Positions 1 through 8,629 are shown, counted from the first letter of the stretch. The stretch: 13,795 nucleotides of DNA from Paenarthrobacter nitroguajacolicus JCM 14115 (GCA_001313365.1 BBFS01000120.1:1-13795); one strand, 5' to 3'. The notes: generated by a model from the letters alone, not told the origin. Translations and numbers: made by a program.

Positions 1-3000
1 CGAAAAAGGCACCCGCCACGGTTGCCCGGGACGGAGCAAAGAAGCCCGCCGCCGGCACCACGGCCCAGCCCATCCCGGCACAGCTGCCCAAGAGCACCAA
101 GCTCCCACGGCACCTGAGGAAGACGTCGTTTCCGTCCTCCGCGGCCCGGCCAAGGCTATTGCCACCAACATGGTGACCAGCCTTGAAGTTCCCACTGCCA
201 CGAGCGTCAGGGCAGTTCCTGCCAAGCTGCTCATCGATAACCGGGTGGTCATCAACTCCAACCTTGCCCGCGCCCGCGGTGGCAAGGTCTCCTTCACCCA
301 CCTCATCGGTTATGCCGTTGTCCGTGCGCTCTCCCAGTTCCCCCTCGATGAACGTCTACTACGACGAAATCGATGGCAAGCCGAGCGCGGTGCAGCGGCT
401 CACGTCAACTTCGGCATCGCCATTGACATGCCCAAGCCCGATGGCACCCGCCTCTTGATGGTTCCGAACATCAAGAAGGCAGAGACCATGGACTTCGCCG
501 AGTTCTGGCACACCTACGAGGACCTCATCAAGCGCGCCCGCAACGGCAAACTGACCGCTGATGACCACGCTGGCACCACCGTCTCGCTGACCAACCCCCC
601 GGTGGAATTGGTACGGTCCACTCGGTGCCGCGTCTTTCCAAGGGCCAGGCTGCCATCATCGGCGTCGGTGCCCTTGACTACCCGGCTGAGTTCCAGGCGC
701 CAGCGAGAAGATCATCGCCCAGAACGCCATCAGCAAGATCCTGACCCTGACCTCCACCTATGACCACCGCGTCATTCAGGGCGCAGGCAGCGGCGAGTTC
801 CTCAAGCTTGTTCACCAGCTCCTCCTCGGCGCGCAGAACTTCTACGACGAAATCTTCGAAGCCCTGCGCATTCCTTACGAGCCGGTGCGTTGGAGCCCGG
901 ATCTCCAGGTTGACCCCGCTGACGAGATCAACAAGGTTGCGCGCATCCAGCAGTTGATCCACTCCTACCGTGTGCGTGGCCACCTGATGGCTGACACCGA
1001 TCCCCCTGGAGTACGTCCAGCGCAAACACCCGGACCTTGACGTCCTGACCTATGGCCTGACCCTCTGGGACCTGGACCGGGAATGGCCCACCGGCGGTTT
1101 CGGCGGCAAGCCGCAGCTCAAGTTCCGTGACATCCTTGGCGTACTGCGTGACGCCTACTGCCGCACCACCGGCATCGAGTACATGCACATCCAGGAGCCC
1201 GCCGAGCGCAAGTGGTTCCAGGACCAGTTGGAGCACCCGTACTCCAAGCCCAGCCGCGAAGAGCAGTTGCGCATCGTCTCCAAGCTCAACGCTGCTGAGG
1301 CATTCGAGACCTTCCTGCAGACCAAATTCGTCGGCCAGAAGCGTTTCTCCCTTGAGGGTGGCGAGTCGCTCATTCCGCTGCTCGACGCCGTCATTTCAGA
1401 CGCAGCCGACGACGGCCTGGACGAAGTTGCCATCGGCATGGCCCACCGTGGCCGCCTTAACGTGTTGACCAACATTGCAGGCAAGACCTACGCGCAGGTC
1501 TTCCGCGAATTCGAGGGCACCCAGGACCCCCCGCTCGGTCCAGGGATCCGGTGACGTCAAGTACCACCTCGGCACCGAAGGCACCTTCACATCGGACAAC
1601 GGCAAGCAGACCAAGGTTTACCTCGCCGCCAACCCGTCCCACCTCGAGGCAGTCGACTCCGTGCTGGAAGGCATCGTCCGCGCCAAGCAGGATCGCCTTG
1701 ACCAGGGCGAATCCTTCCCGGTTCTGCCATCATGGTCCACGGCGACGCAGCTTCGCAGGCCAGGGTGTTGTGGCTGAAACCCTCAACCTCTCGCAGCTGC
1801 GCGGTTACCGCACCGGCGGTACCATCCACGTGATCGTCAACAACCAGGTGGGCTTCACCACTGCTCCGTCGTCTTCGCGTTCGTCCACATACTCCACGGA
1901 CGTTGCCAAGATGATCCAGGCCCCTGTGTTCCACGTGAACGGCGATGACCCCGAGGCCGTAGTGCGCGTTGCACAGCTCGCCTACGAGTTCCGCCAGCGT
2001 TTCCACAAGGACGTCGTCATCGACATGGTCTGCTACCGCCGTCGCGGCCACAACGAAGGCGACGACCCCCCCTCGATGACCCAGCCGCTCATGTACAACC
2101 TGATCGAAGCCAAGCGCTCCGTTCGCAAGTTGTACACCGAGTCGCTCATCGGCCGTGGGGACATCACCGAGGAAGAAGCAGAGCAACTGCTCCGCGACTA
2201 CCAGGAGCGCCTCGAGCGCGTCTTCGCCGAAACGCACGCTGCGCAGACGTCGCCGATCCCGATCATCACGCTGACTCCGCGGCGGTCTCGGACATCGAGC
2301 GTCCCATTGCCCAGCAGTCGGACTTCGGCACCAATTCGCCCGCGTCTACGGCGATTTCCGCAGAGACCCTTGCCCGCATCGGCAAGGCACACCTGGAAAT
2401 TCCGGAAGGCTTCACCGTTCACTCCAAGCTCAAGCAGCTCCTGGAGAAGCGTGAGCAGATGTCCCGTGAAGGCGGCATCGACTGGGGCTTTGGCGAGATC
2501 GCAGCCTTTGGCTCGCTGATCATGGAAGGCGTACCCGTTCGCCTGGCCGGACAGGACTCCCGTCGCGGGACGTTCGTCCAGCGTCACGCTGTGTTCCACG
2601 ACCGCGCCAACGGCAACGAATGGCTGCCACTGGGCAACCTTTCCGACGACCAGGCCAAGTTGTGGATCTACGACTCCCTGTTGTCCGAATACGCTGCCAT
2701 GGGCTTCGAATACGGCTACTCGGTTGAGCGCCCCGATGCTTGGTCCTCTGGGAAGCTCAGTTCGGTGACTTCGTCAACGGTGCGCAAACCATTATTGACG
2801 AGTTCATTTCCTCGGCCGAACAGAAATGGGGCCAGCGCTCCTCGCTGGTGCTCATGCTCCCGCACGGCTACGAAGGCCAGGGGCCGGACCACTCGTCTGC
2901 ACGCATCGAACGCTTCCTGCAGATGTGCGCCGAGGACAACATGATCGTGGCCAACCCAACCACGGCTGCCTCTCACTTCCACCTGTTGCGCCGCCAGGCT

Positions 3001-3495
3001 TACAGCCGTCCACGGAAGCCGTTGATCATCTTCACGCCTAAGCAGCTGCTCCGCCTCAAGGGTGCCGCCTCGGCTGTCGAGGACTTCACCACCGGCGGAT
3101 TCAAGACGGTTATCGGCGATCCGGAAGTGCAGCCCGCCAATGTGGACCGCGTCATCCTGGTCTCCGGACGCTTGTACTACGACCTCCTGTCCAACCGCCA
3201 GAAGTCCGGCGATACCTCCACGGCGATCATCCGCGTAGAGCAGCTGTACCCGCTGCCCAAGGCTGAGATCGACGCCGAGCTCGCCAAGTACCCGAACGCT
3301 GACATCGTGTGGGCACAGGACGAGCCCGCCAACCAGGGTCCGTGGCCGTTCATGGGCCTGAATCTGGCACCGGAGCTCGACCGCAAGCTCCGCCTCGTTT
3401 CACGTCCGGCGTCAGCATCCACTGCTGCCGGTTCCATGAAGCGCCACGCCGCTGAACAGGACGCCCTGATCAAGCAGGCGTTCGAACGCAAGTAA
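1..3495 (+). CDS. kgd: Multifunctional 2-oxoglutarate decarboxylase/dehydrogenase (E2o-E1o fusion), 5'-truncated
   Basis: Actinobacterial Kgd acts at the 2-oxoglutarate node of the TCA cycle. It joins an E2-type succinyltransferase core to a thiamine-diphosphate-dependent E1. After repair about 1163 residues remain of the usual 1230-1270, so roughly 70-110 N-terminal residues lie upstream. An Ala/Pro-rich linker comes first. The E2 catalytic core follows, with its active-site His in TYDHRVIQG (His codon 765-767). The E1 part begins near 950, with GMAHRGRLN (about 1436), the ThDP/Mg motif GDAAFAGQG (about 1741), [19 protein letters not shown], and a C-terminal transketolase-like domain. No lipoyl domain is seen. 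The frame breaks near 100, 340-344 (C5), 395, 595-600 (C6), 696, 1002-1006 (C5), 1527-1532 (C6), 1727, 1751, 2270 and 2740. The C7 at 2066-2072 adds one residue. The reconstructed protein is continuous across all breaks, so sequencing error is far likelier than decay. The start codon is outside the window. Confidence 0.96.
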
Positions 3496-3499
3496 GCGA

Positions 3500-3550
3500 A
3501 ACTGCCCGGCTGAGGAGCGATGAGCGCGCCTTAGGCCGGGCAGTTCTGTT
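3500..3550 (+). terminator. Intrinsic terminator of kgd
   Basis: An 11-bp perfect inverted repeat (AACTGCCCGGC at 3500-3510, GCCGGGCAGTT at 3535-3545) starts five bases after the kgd stop. It is extended inward by CTGAGG/CCTTAG with one bulge and a G-T pair, and is followed by CTGTTT. The T tract is short, but the stem is long and well placed. Confidence 0.8.
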
Positions 3551-3632
3551 TAATGGGACAGGTACCCGGTTCCCAAACCGGCCGGTGATCCGGAAACCGT
3601 GCAAGGACCGTAACGAGTGTGAAGAGGTAACC

Positions 3633-4250
3633 GTGGAAGACAGGAAGCTGCGCATCGCAGCTGTAGGAGATGAACTGCTCGCGGGCCTGGGGGGGGATCC
3701 CCCCCGCGCCTTGGGTTGGCTCGGAAGAGTCCTGGCCCGCACACCCCCCAGGATTCCGTCGTGGTGGAAAGTTTCCCGCTCCCCCCTGCCCCCCCATGGA
3801 AGGTACTGAGGGCCTTGCCGCCCGCTGGCAGGATGAAGCCGGCAGGCGTTTCAGTAATACGCATGAGAATCGATTGGTGATCGGCCTTTCGGGGGCGGGA
3901 TCTCGAATTTGGGCTGTCCACCGCGCGCAGCCGCTTGAATCTTGCCAACATCCTTGATGGCGCTTCGCACAGCAGCGTGGAAGTCTTTGTGGTGGGCCCG
4001 CCTCCCACTCTTGATCCCACACGCAATAAGCGGCTTGCTGAACTGAACACTGCGTTTGCCGATGTCACCACCCGCCGAAATCACCATTACGTTGACACCT
4101 TCTCCCCCCTTGCTCAATCATGAGCAGTGGAGGACGGACCTCGCAGCCAATGGGGGGGGAACACCGGGCCAGGCCGGCTACGGATTGATTGCGTGGCTTG
4201 TTCTGCACCGCGGCTGGTTCCAGTGGCTTAATATCGCTCAACCGGAGTAG
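3633..4250 (+). CDS. SGNH/GDSL-fold protein lacking the catalytic residues
   Basis: The GTG start at 3633 follows GAAGAGG by five bases. After repair the protein has about 199 residues. The N-terminus (RIAAVGDELLAGLGDPRALGW) matches SGNH block I, where active enzymes read GDSxxxGxGD, but the nucleophile Ser is Glu. The central strand reads VIGLSGADLEFG, without the block III GxND. The C-terminal block reads NGGTPGQAGYG where active enzymes carry DxxHP, so Asp and His appear as Asn and Thr. The fold is inferred from this spacing, and hydrolase activity is not supported. Frame-changing runs: 3744-3749 (C6, expected 4), the 3781-3795 double C run, 3897-3899, 4104-4109 (C6, expected 5). In-frame extensions: 3689-3696 (G8), 3699-3705 (C7), 4152-4159 (G8). 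No signal peptide is visible, so it is probably cytoplasmic. It ends two bases before the next gene, suggesting co-transcription. Confidence 0.75.
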
Positions 4251-4252
4251 CC

Positions 4253-5566
4253 ATGACGCGGAACGTGCAGGTTTCTGTCAGAGCAGCATTCACAGCGGCC
4301 GTTGTTGCCGGGGGGGTGGTAGCCACAGTTTCCTGCAGTTCCGGTCCACCGGCTCCTTCAGCGACGTCGTCTACGGCTACGCCTGCGTCGTCACCATCAC
4401 CCACTTCGCCATCACCCACTTCGCCATCACCGTCGACCCCCCTCGGCTGCATTGCAGCCCTTCGATGCCGGAACCCTCCGCGCAGACTTCGAGCGGACGG
4501 CAAAGGAAGTCCTCGTACCCGGGGGGGCCATGATGCTGTTGGTTACCCCTGAAGGAACCCTCACAGCTTCGTACGGCACTGGAGTCCGCGACGCCCAGCG
4601 CGCAGTATCCACCGAGGACCATATCCGGGTGGGCTCCGTCACCAAGACCTGGACCACAACTGCCATTCTGCAGATGGTCCAGGAGGGCAAGCTTTCCTTG
4701 GATGATCCGGTGTCCCGGCACCGGCCCGACGTTCCCAACGGGGGACAACATCACTATCGATCAGCTGCTGACCATGCGGAGCGGGCTGTTCAATTACACG
4801 GAAACCCTCGAGCTCAATTCGGCCATGGACACGGACCCGCAAAGGGCTTGGCAACCGGACGAACTTCTTGCCCTGGCCTACAAACACCCACCGTACTTTG
4901 CGCCTGGCCAGGGTTTCCATTACTCCAACACCAACACGGTCCTGCTGGGCCTCATCGCCGAAAAGATCGACGGGAAACCGTTGGGGCAACTGTTCAAGGA
5001 ACGCATCTTCGAGCCGCTTGGCATGAAGGGAACAGTGTTCCCCGACCTCGCGTCGAACAGTATTCCCGAACCCCATCCCCCAGGGCTACTTCTTCGGGGG
5101 GGACAACGTCCTGACCATGACGAATCCCGCACTCCCGGAGGCCATGCAGCAGGAAGCCATCGCTGGCACGCTCGCACCCAACGACGTCACTGACGTCAAT
5201 CCATCGTGGGCTTGGGCAGCGGGTTCGGGGGGGATCTCCACGGCCACTGATCTGAAGACTCTTGGTGAGGCCCTCGTCAACGGAAAGCTCCTGGACGCTG
5301 AATTGCAACAAAAGCGGCTTGAGACCGTTACGCCCACGAACCCGGACAAACCGGACGGCGCCTCGTATGGTTTGGGGGGGATTGCGAAGTTCGGTAATCT
5401 CTTCGGCCACACCGGAGAACTTCCAGGCTTCAACACCTTCATGGGCAGTGACCCCATAAACTCCGTCACGCTGGTGGTGTGGACTAATTTGGCGCCCACT
5501 GCCGACGGCCGCGATCCCGCAGTAATTATTGCCCGCTCGCTCATCGGCAAGATTTACCGGCCTTAG
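4253..5566 (+). CDS. Lipoprotein-like serine hydrolase, beta-lactamase/DD-peptidase fold (family S12)
   Basis: About 431 residues after repair. The ATG at 4253 lies two bases after the previous stop, whose GGAG serves as ribosome site. The N-terminus is a signal peptide (MTRNVQV, then an Ala/Val-rich core) ending in VATVSC, a plausible lipobox with Cys near residue 27. A Ser/Pro/Thr linker with SPSPT repeats follows, so the domain is probably tethered outside the membrane. The hydrolase domain has the SxxK nucleophile motif SVTK (4635-4646), the YSN motif (4921-4929) and the late HTG motif (5408-5416), the order of class C beta-lactamases and R61-type DD-peptidases. Substrate could be peptidoglycan peptides, esters or beta-lactams; the sequence does not decide. 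Frame-changing runs: 4437-4442, 4740-4744, 5077-5081. In-frame G7 runs at 4310, 4521, 5096, 5227 and 5374 each add one residue. Confidence 0.9.
4391..4435 (+). repeat. Three 15-bp tandem repeats encoding SPSPT
   Basis: Three near-identical copies of TCGCCATCACCCACT (the first begins TCA; the last ends CCGTCG) encode the Ser-Pro-Ser-Pro-Thr linker between the lipobox and the hydrolase domain. Such linkers are common in secreted actinobacterial lipoproteins and may vary in copy number. Confidence 0.85.
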
Positions 5567-5618
5567 CGTTAGTTCTGCCGTCCCGCATTAGCCAAAAAAC
5601 CATTGCCTCCTGGTCAGA

Positions 5619-5656
5619 CGCGATATATCGTGTTTTGTATCAACGCGATATATCGC
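5619..5656. promoter_or_regulatory. Twin palindromic operator upstream of DUF4097-padR
   Basis: CGCGATATATCG occurs twice, at 5619-5630 and 5644-5655, with centres exactly 25 bp apart. The core CGATATATCG is a perfect palindrome, and the second copy extends to GCGATATATCGC. The pair sits 15-52 bases upstream of the DUF4097 start, where a promoter is expected. AT-rich palindromes of this type are known targets of PadR-family repressors, and a PadR gene closes the operon, so autorepression is inferred. The exact -35 and -10 cannot be assigned with confidence. Confidence 0.72.
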
Positions 5657-5670
5657 AACTTGGAGGGATC

Positions 5671-6524
5671 ATGCCTGACGAACTATGGACCGTGACGGGC
5701 CCGCAAACAATAGATGTAGAGGAGGTCCGCTCTCTCAAACTGGGCATCGTTAGGGGGGGCCGCTTTGACGTGGTGACACACGACGAGCCATACGTCCGTA
5801 TCGAAATCAGTGAGATCACTGGCGACCCCCCTGACGATCACGCTTGTTGACGGCAGACTGGAAGTCCGCCACCAACTCCAGGGACCTCAGGGCTGGTTCC
5901 GCAACCTGATGGGGACCGTCAACAACACAAGCACCAACTCTGTGATCGTCGGCATTGCGCTGCCGTCCGGCGTCGACGTTGAAGCAGGTACCGTGAGTGG
6001 TGACGGCATGGTGTCCGGCATCAGCGGGCGCATCCGCCTGAACACCGTCTCCGGTTCCGTCCTGGCGGACAACACCAGCGGCGAACTGCACGTTAACACA
6101 GTCAGTGGCGAGGTCATCGCCAGAAACCACGACGGCGTCCTCACCGCCAAAAGCGTCTCCGGCGAAGTTACCGCCTCGGGCAAGTTCAAGAATGTCCGTG
6201 CGAGCACCGTGAGCGGCGACCTCAGCTTCGATCTCCAGGACTACACCAACGACCTTGGCGCCAACTCCGTCTCCGGCGACCTGACCATCCGGTTGCCGCA
6301 CGACGTCGGCCTGGACATCGTAGCGAAATCGGCCAGCGGAACCGTGGTGATCGACGACCAAATGTACGCCCAGCCTGGCAGCAACGTTCACACCATTGTC
6401 GGCCCGGACGAAAGGCTGATGCTGGTGCGGACCAACACGGTATCCGGAAAGACTTACATCGTGCACGGATCTGCGCCCACGCCGGAAAACGGCCATCCGG
6501 TCCCTGGGGGAAGCGGGCCTCTGA
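5671..6524 (+). CDS. DUF4097-family beta-strand repeat protein
   Basis: ATG at 5671 follows GGAGG at 5662-5666. About 282 residues after repair. After roughly 100 N-terminal residues the protein consists of a recurring short unit centred on (N/S)-x-(V/A)-S-G (TVSGD, GISGR, TVSGS, NTSGE, TVSGE, SVSGE, TVSGD, SVSGD, SASGT, TVSGK) at about 16-20 residue spacing, typical of DUF4097 right-handed beta-helix or solenoid proteins. No signal peptide or membrane segment is visible. Biochemical role is unknown; members often accompany PadR or envelope-stress genes. Runs at 5826-5831 (C6, expected 5) and 6506-6510 (G5, expected 4) break the frame, and G7 at 5753-5759 adds a residue. With 6506-6510 repaired, the protein ends at TGA 6522-6524, overlapping the padR start as TGATG, which implies coupled translation. 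Confidence 0.88.
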
Positions 6525-7142
6525 TGCCCCCCCTGTCTTTGCACACGGCGCCCTGCGACTGTACCTGCTTGCGTTGCTGGAGACAGGTCCCAAGCACGGA
6601 TACGAGCTGATCAAAGCGTTAGGCGACCGATTCGGCGGCACCTACTCCCCCCCAGCGCCGGCACCATCTACCCGCGTTTGGGCAAGCTGGAGGAGGAAGG
6701 ACTCGTTGCCACGGAGACCGAAGGGCGCCGCACCAAATACCTCATTACCGATTCCGGCCGTGCTGAGTTGGACAGCCGCCGGCAGGAGTTGGCCGCCGTC
6801 GAGGACACCATATCGGCCTCCGTCAGGAGGCTGGCAGACGACCTGCGGGAGGACATCCGGGCAAATATGCGTGGCCTGCGGGCAGATCTTGCGGCAACAG
6901 CGGAGGCTGCGCGCACCAGCGCCTCTTCGGCTGCTTTTCGGAGCAGGACGGCGGGCTACACTCCCGAAGGCCAGCGAATCCTCAAGGAAGCTGAATTATT
7001 GGTTCAATCCTTCAGGGACGACCTCCGTGTCGAGCTACGCCAACACGGCGCCTCGCAGCCGCTGACGCCTTTGGCACTGGAAACCGTTCGCACAGTTTTG
7101 GATCAAGCCCGTATCTCGATCAGGAATTCCCTGCAAAGCTAA
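6524..7142 (+). CDS. PadR-family transcriptional regulator
   Basis: About 204 residues after repair. The ATG at 6524-6526 overlaps the DUF4097 stop. The N-terminal winged helix carries the PadR signatures LRLYLLALLETGPKHGYELI, SAGTIYPRLGKLEEEGLV and a wing ending in RRTKYLIT. A long charged helical C-terminal region follows (from about residue 75, rich in Arg, Glu, Asp and Ala), presumably for dimerisation. Co-operonic position and the twin palindromes upstream suggest that it represses its own operon; the inducer is unknown. C7 at 6527-6533 and C7 at 6647-6653, both expected as 5, break the frame, so raw conceptual translations miss the DNA-recognition helix. Family assignment is strong; the regulon is inference. 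Confidence 0.92.
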
Positions 7143-7256
7143 CCACCTGGCTGGCTCCGAAATACCCCAACACCCGCCCGGTTCGCGGCGCAGCACCCGG
7201 ATGTGCGAAACTGGAGGGCAGCTTTATTGAGTATCAATCCTTGAAGGAGGCCAGCT

Positions 7257-7331
7257 ATGAGCAAGCGTGCACGTAAGCGTCGTGACCGTAAGCGCGGCGG
7301 CGCGAACCACGGCAAGCGTCCCAACACCTAA
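7257..7331 (+). CDS. 50S ribosomal protein bL37
   Basis: A 24-residue, extremely basic protein starts MSKRARKRRDRK and ends NHGKRPNT. This matches the small actinobacterial large-subunit protein bL37 first seen in mycobacterial ribosome structures, which has the same length and the conserved ANHGKRPN end. An excellent ribosome site (AAGGAGG, 7244-7250) lies six bases before the ATG. The gene stands alone between padR and a terminator and contains no faulty G/C run. Its small size makes it easy to miss in automated calls. Confidence 0.88.
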   Translation: MSKRARKRRDRKRGGANHGKRPNT

Positions 7332-7362
7332 GCCATCGGCTTAGCGTCACAGGCTTAAAAGC

Positions 7363-7401
7363 GAAGGCCCCCCCGGAAACCATGCGGTTTCCGGGGCCTT
7401 C
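7363..7401. terminator. Bidirectional terminator between bL37 and rsrA
   Basis: The hairpin GAAGGCCCC..GGAAACC / GGTTTCCGGGGCCTTC has the loop ATGC and lies between convergent genes. On the minus strand it is followed by CGCTTTT, a usable U tract for the bL37-facing end. On the plus strand the tail is weaker. The left arm has seven Cs (7368-7374) while the right arm has four Gs, so the C run is probably over-called by three. Confidence 0.82.
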
Positions 7402-7435
7402 GATGTTAAACCTAATGAGTGGAATGAGAGCCGAA

Positions 7436-7696
7436 TCAGGCGTCCACAGGCTTGATGGAGTGAATCCTGTCAAGGATGGAGTTTTTCAAGTTCTCCGGCG
7501 CGGACTCAGTGCATGATCGCTTGACCATGGTGCGAATGAGGCACTCAAGGTCATACTGCTCGGCGCACTCCTCGCAGGAGTCCAGGTGCTGCTTGATCTC
7601 GGTTAAGTCCTCGCGGGTCAACGCACCGTCGAGGTACTCGTAGATCCGCTGCATTCGCGTATCGTCGCAATCGCCCAATCCCTGGCAGTCGCTCAT
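7436..7696 (-). CDS. rsrA: Zinc-binding anti-sigma factor RsrA (ZAS family)
   Basis: 86 residues. The protein carries the zinc-anti-sigma signature H-x3-C-x2-C as HLDSCEEC, with His37, Cys41 and Cys44, plus Cys10 as the likely fourth ligand. These positions are essentially those of Streptomyces coelicolor RsrA. Extra cysteines at 4, 52 and 62 could take part in disulfide switching. In the family, reduced zinc-bound RsrA holds SigR inactive, and thiol oxidation ejects zinc and frees the sigma factor. The ATG at 7696 overlaps the sigR stop as ATGA, which suggests translational coupling and matched stoichiometry. AGGAG lies upstream inside sigR. No run errors fall inside this gene. A one-base error in sigR fuses it falsely to this frame. 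Confidence 0.94.
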   Translation of the reverse strand: MSDCQGLGDCDDTRMQRIYEYLDGALTREDLTEIKQHLDSCEECAEQYDLECLIRTMVKRSCTESAPENLKNSILDRIHSIKPVDA

Positions 7697-8407
7697 TTCT
7701 CTTTCTCCTGATTGTTGCTTCCGGCCGCGGCCTGATCTTCGGTTTGGGCCCTGAAGCCCCCCCGTTCGGCGGCGTAATCCGCCAGCATGTCCCGCAGCAT
7801 CTTCCTGCCGCGGTGCAACCGTGACATGACCGTGCCGATCGGGGGTATTCATAATTTCTGAAATTTGCTTGTACGCATACCCCCCCTCAACATCCGCGAA
7901 GTAGACTGCCAGCCGGAATTCCTCAGGGATCGACTGCAATGCGTTCTTCACGTCGGAATCAGGGAGGTGGTCAAGAGCCTCAGTCTCCGCGGACCTTAAA
8001 CCAGCCGAAGTATGCGACTCTGCCTTGGCCAACTGCCAATCCTCAATCGTGTCCGAGTTGGACTGCAGCGGCTCACGCTGCCGCTTCCGATAAAGGTTGA
8101 TATACGTGTTGGTCAGGATGCGATACAACCAGGCCTTGAGGTTGGTCCCCCCCGGCTTGTACTGGTGAAAAGCAGAAAACGCCTTGGTGTAAGCCTCTTG
8201 AACCAGGTCTTCAGCATCGGATGGGTTGCGTGCCATCCGCATGGCTGCCGAATACAGCTGGTCCACGTACTGCATGGCGTCGCGCTCAAAGCGCGCCCGC
8301 CGCTGTTCTGGAGTTTCCGTAGCAGGATCGACGTCGGTTACAGCCGCCGCGTCGTCCGCGCCGGTTGCCTGGTACATGGCCGCTGCGGCCGGTTCAGTGG
8401 TGCTCAT
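7693..8407 (-). CDS. sigR: ECF RNA polymerase sigma factor SigR (SigH/RpoE-type), thiol-oxidative stress
   Basis: About 234 residues after repair. Region 2 (residues about 45-110) includes [19 protein letters not shown] and [19 protein letters not shown]; region 4 includes [17 protein letters not shown] and [16 protein letters not shown]. With RsrA next door this is the SigR/SigH group that activates thioredoxin and mycothiol genes in actinobacteria. The ATG at 8407 (MSTTEP) is chosen because it matches usual homologue starts, but its ribosome site is weak. The frame stays open upstream to GTG 8551, giving a possible 48-residue extension. G5 at 7841-7845 (expected 4) breaks the frame in region 4. 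In-frame 7-base runs at 7757-7763, 7880-7886 and 8147-8153 add one residue each. Confidence 0.94.
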
Positions 8408-8567
8408 CGTTGCCAAGTCTACTGTCAGCTGCCGGGATTCCGGCTGCATCCCATACGCAGGCTCCGGTAGAACCAACCGGTCCTTAACCAAAGTCAAAAA
8501 ACCAACTCCGTTCAACAGGCGGCAAACACGATGCCGCAGTCCGGTCTCCACCGCACCTGAAGTTCAC

Positions 8568-8593
8568 AACGGCTGCTGCTGGGTAAATATTCC
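8568..8593 (-). promoter_or_regulatory. SigR-dependent promoter of sigR-rsrA
   Basis: On the minus strand GGAAT (8593-8589), an 18-base spacer and GTT (8570-8568) match exactly the published SigR consensus GGAAT-N18-GTT. The promoter reads into sigR, with transcription expected to begin near 8562. It implies positive autoregulation that RsrA shuts down, as in Streptomyces SigR and Mycobacterium SigH. Confidence 0.8.
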
Positions 8594-8629
8594 GCAAAAG
8601 TGCAAGACTAGAGCAGACTGCACCCCCCC

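Noticed and set aside
1587..2237. Antisense frame of 216 codons opposite kgd
   Set aside because: It is a shadow of the conserved E1 domain, with no family signature of its own.
1..3495. kgd as a pseudogene or a set of several small genes
   Set aside because: The protein is conserved across every break, breaks sit at G/C runs or doublets, and Kgd is a central metabolic enzyme. The same error type occurs in all neighbours.
4391..4435. Tandem repeat as a CRISPR-like array
   Set aside because: There are no spacers, the unit is 15 bp, and it encodes a Pro/Ser linker in frame.
5816..6544. Long antisense frame of 242 codons opposite DUF4097
   Set aside because: High-GC codon bias leaves open antisense frames. 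It has no ribosome site or recognisable motif, and the plus-strand protein is clearly real.
5810..6610. A DUF4097 frame that runs on into the padR region
   Set aside because: It is caused by G5 at 6506-6510. Correction to four gives a stop overlapping the padR ATG.
7436..8551. A single minus-strand reading frame that looks like a SigR-RsrA fusion protein
   Set aside because: The fusion depends on one extra G in 7841-7845, which destroys the region 4 motif [16 protein letters not shown]. With four Gs, sigR ends at TGA 7695-7693 and rsrA starts in the ATGA overlap, the usual arrangement.
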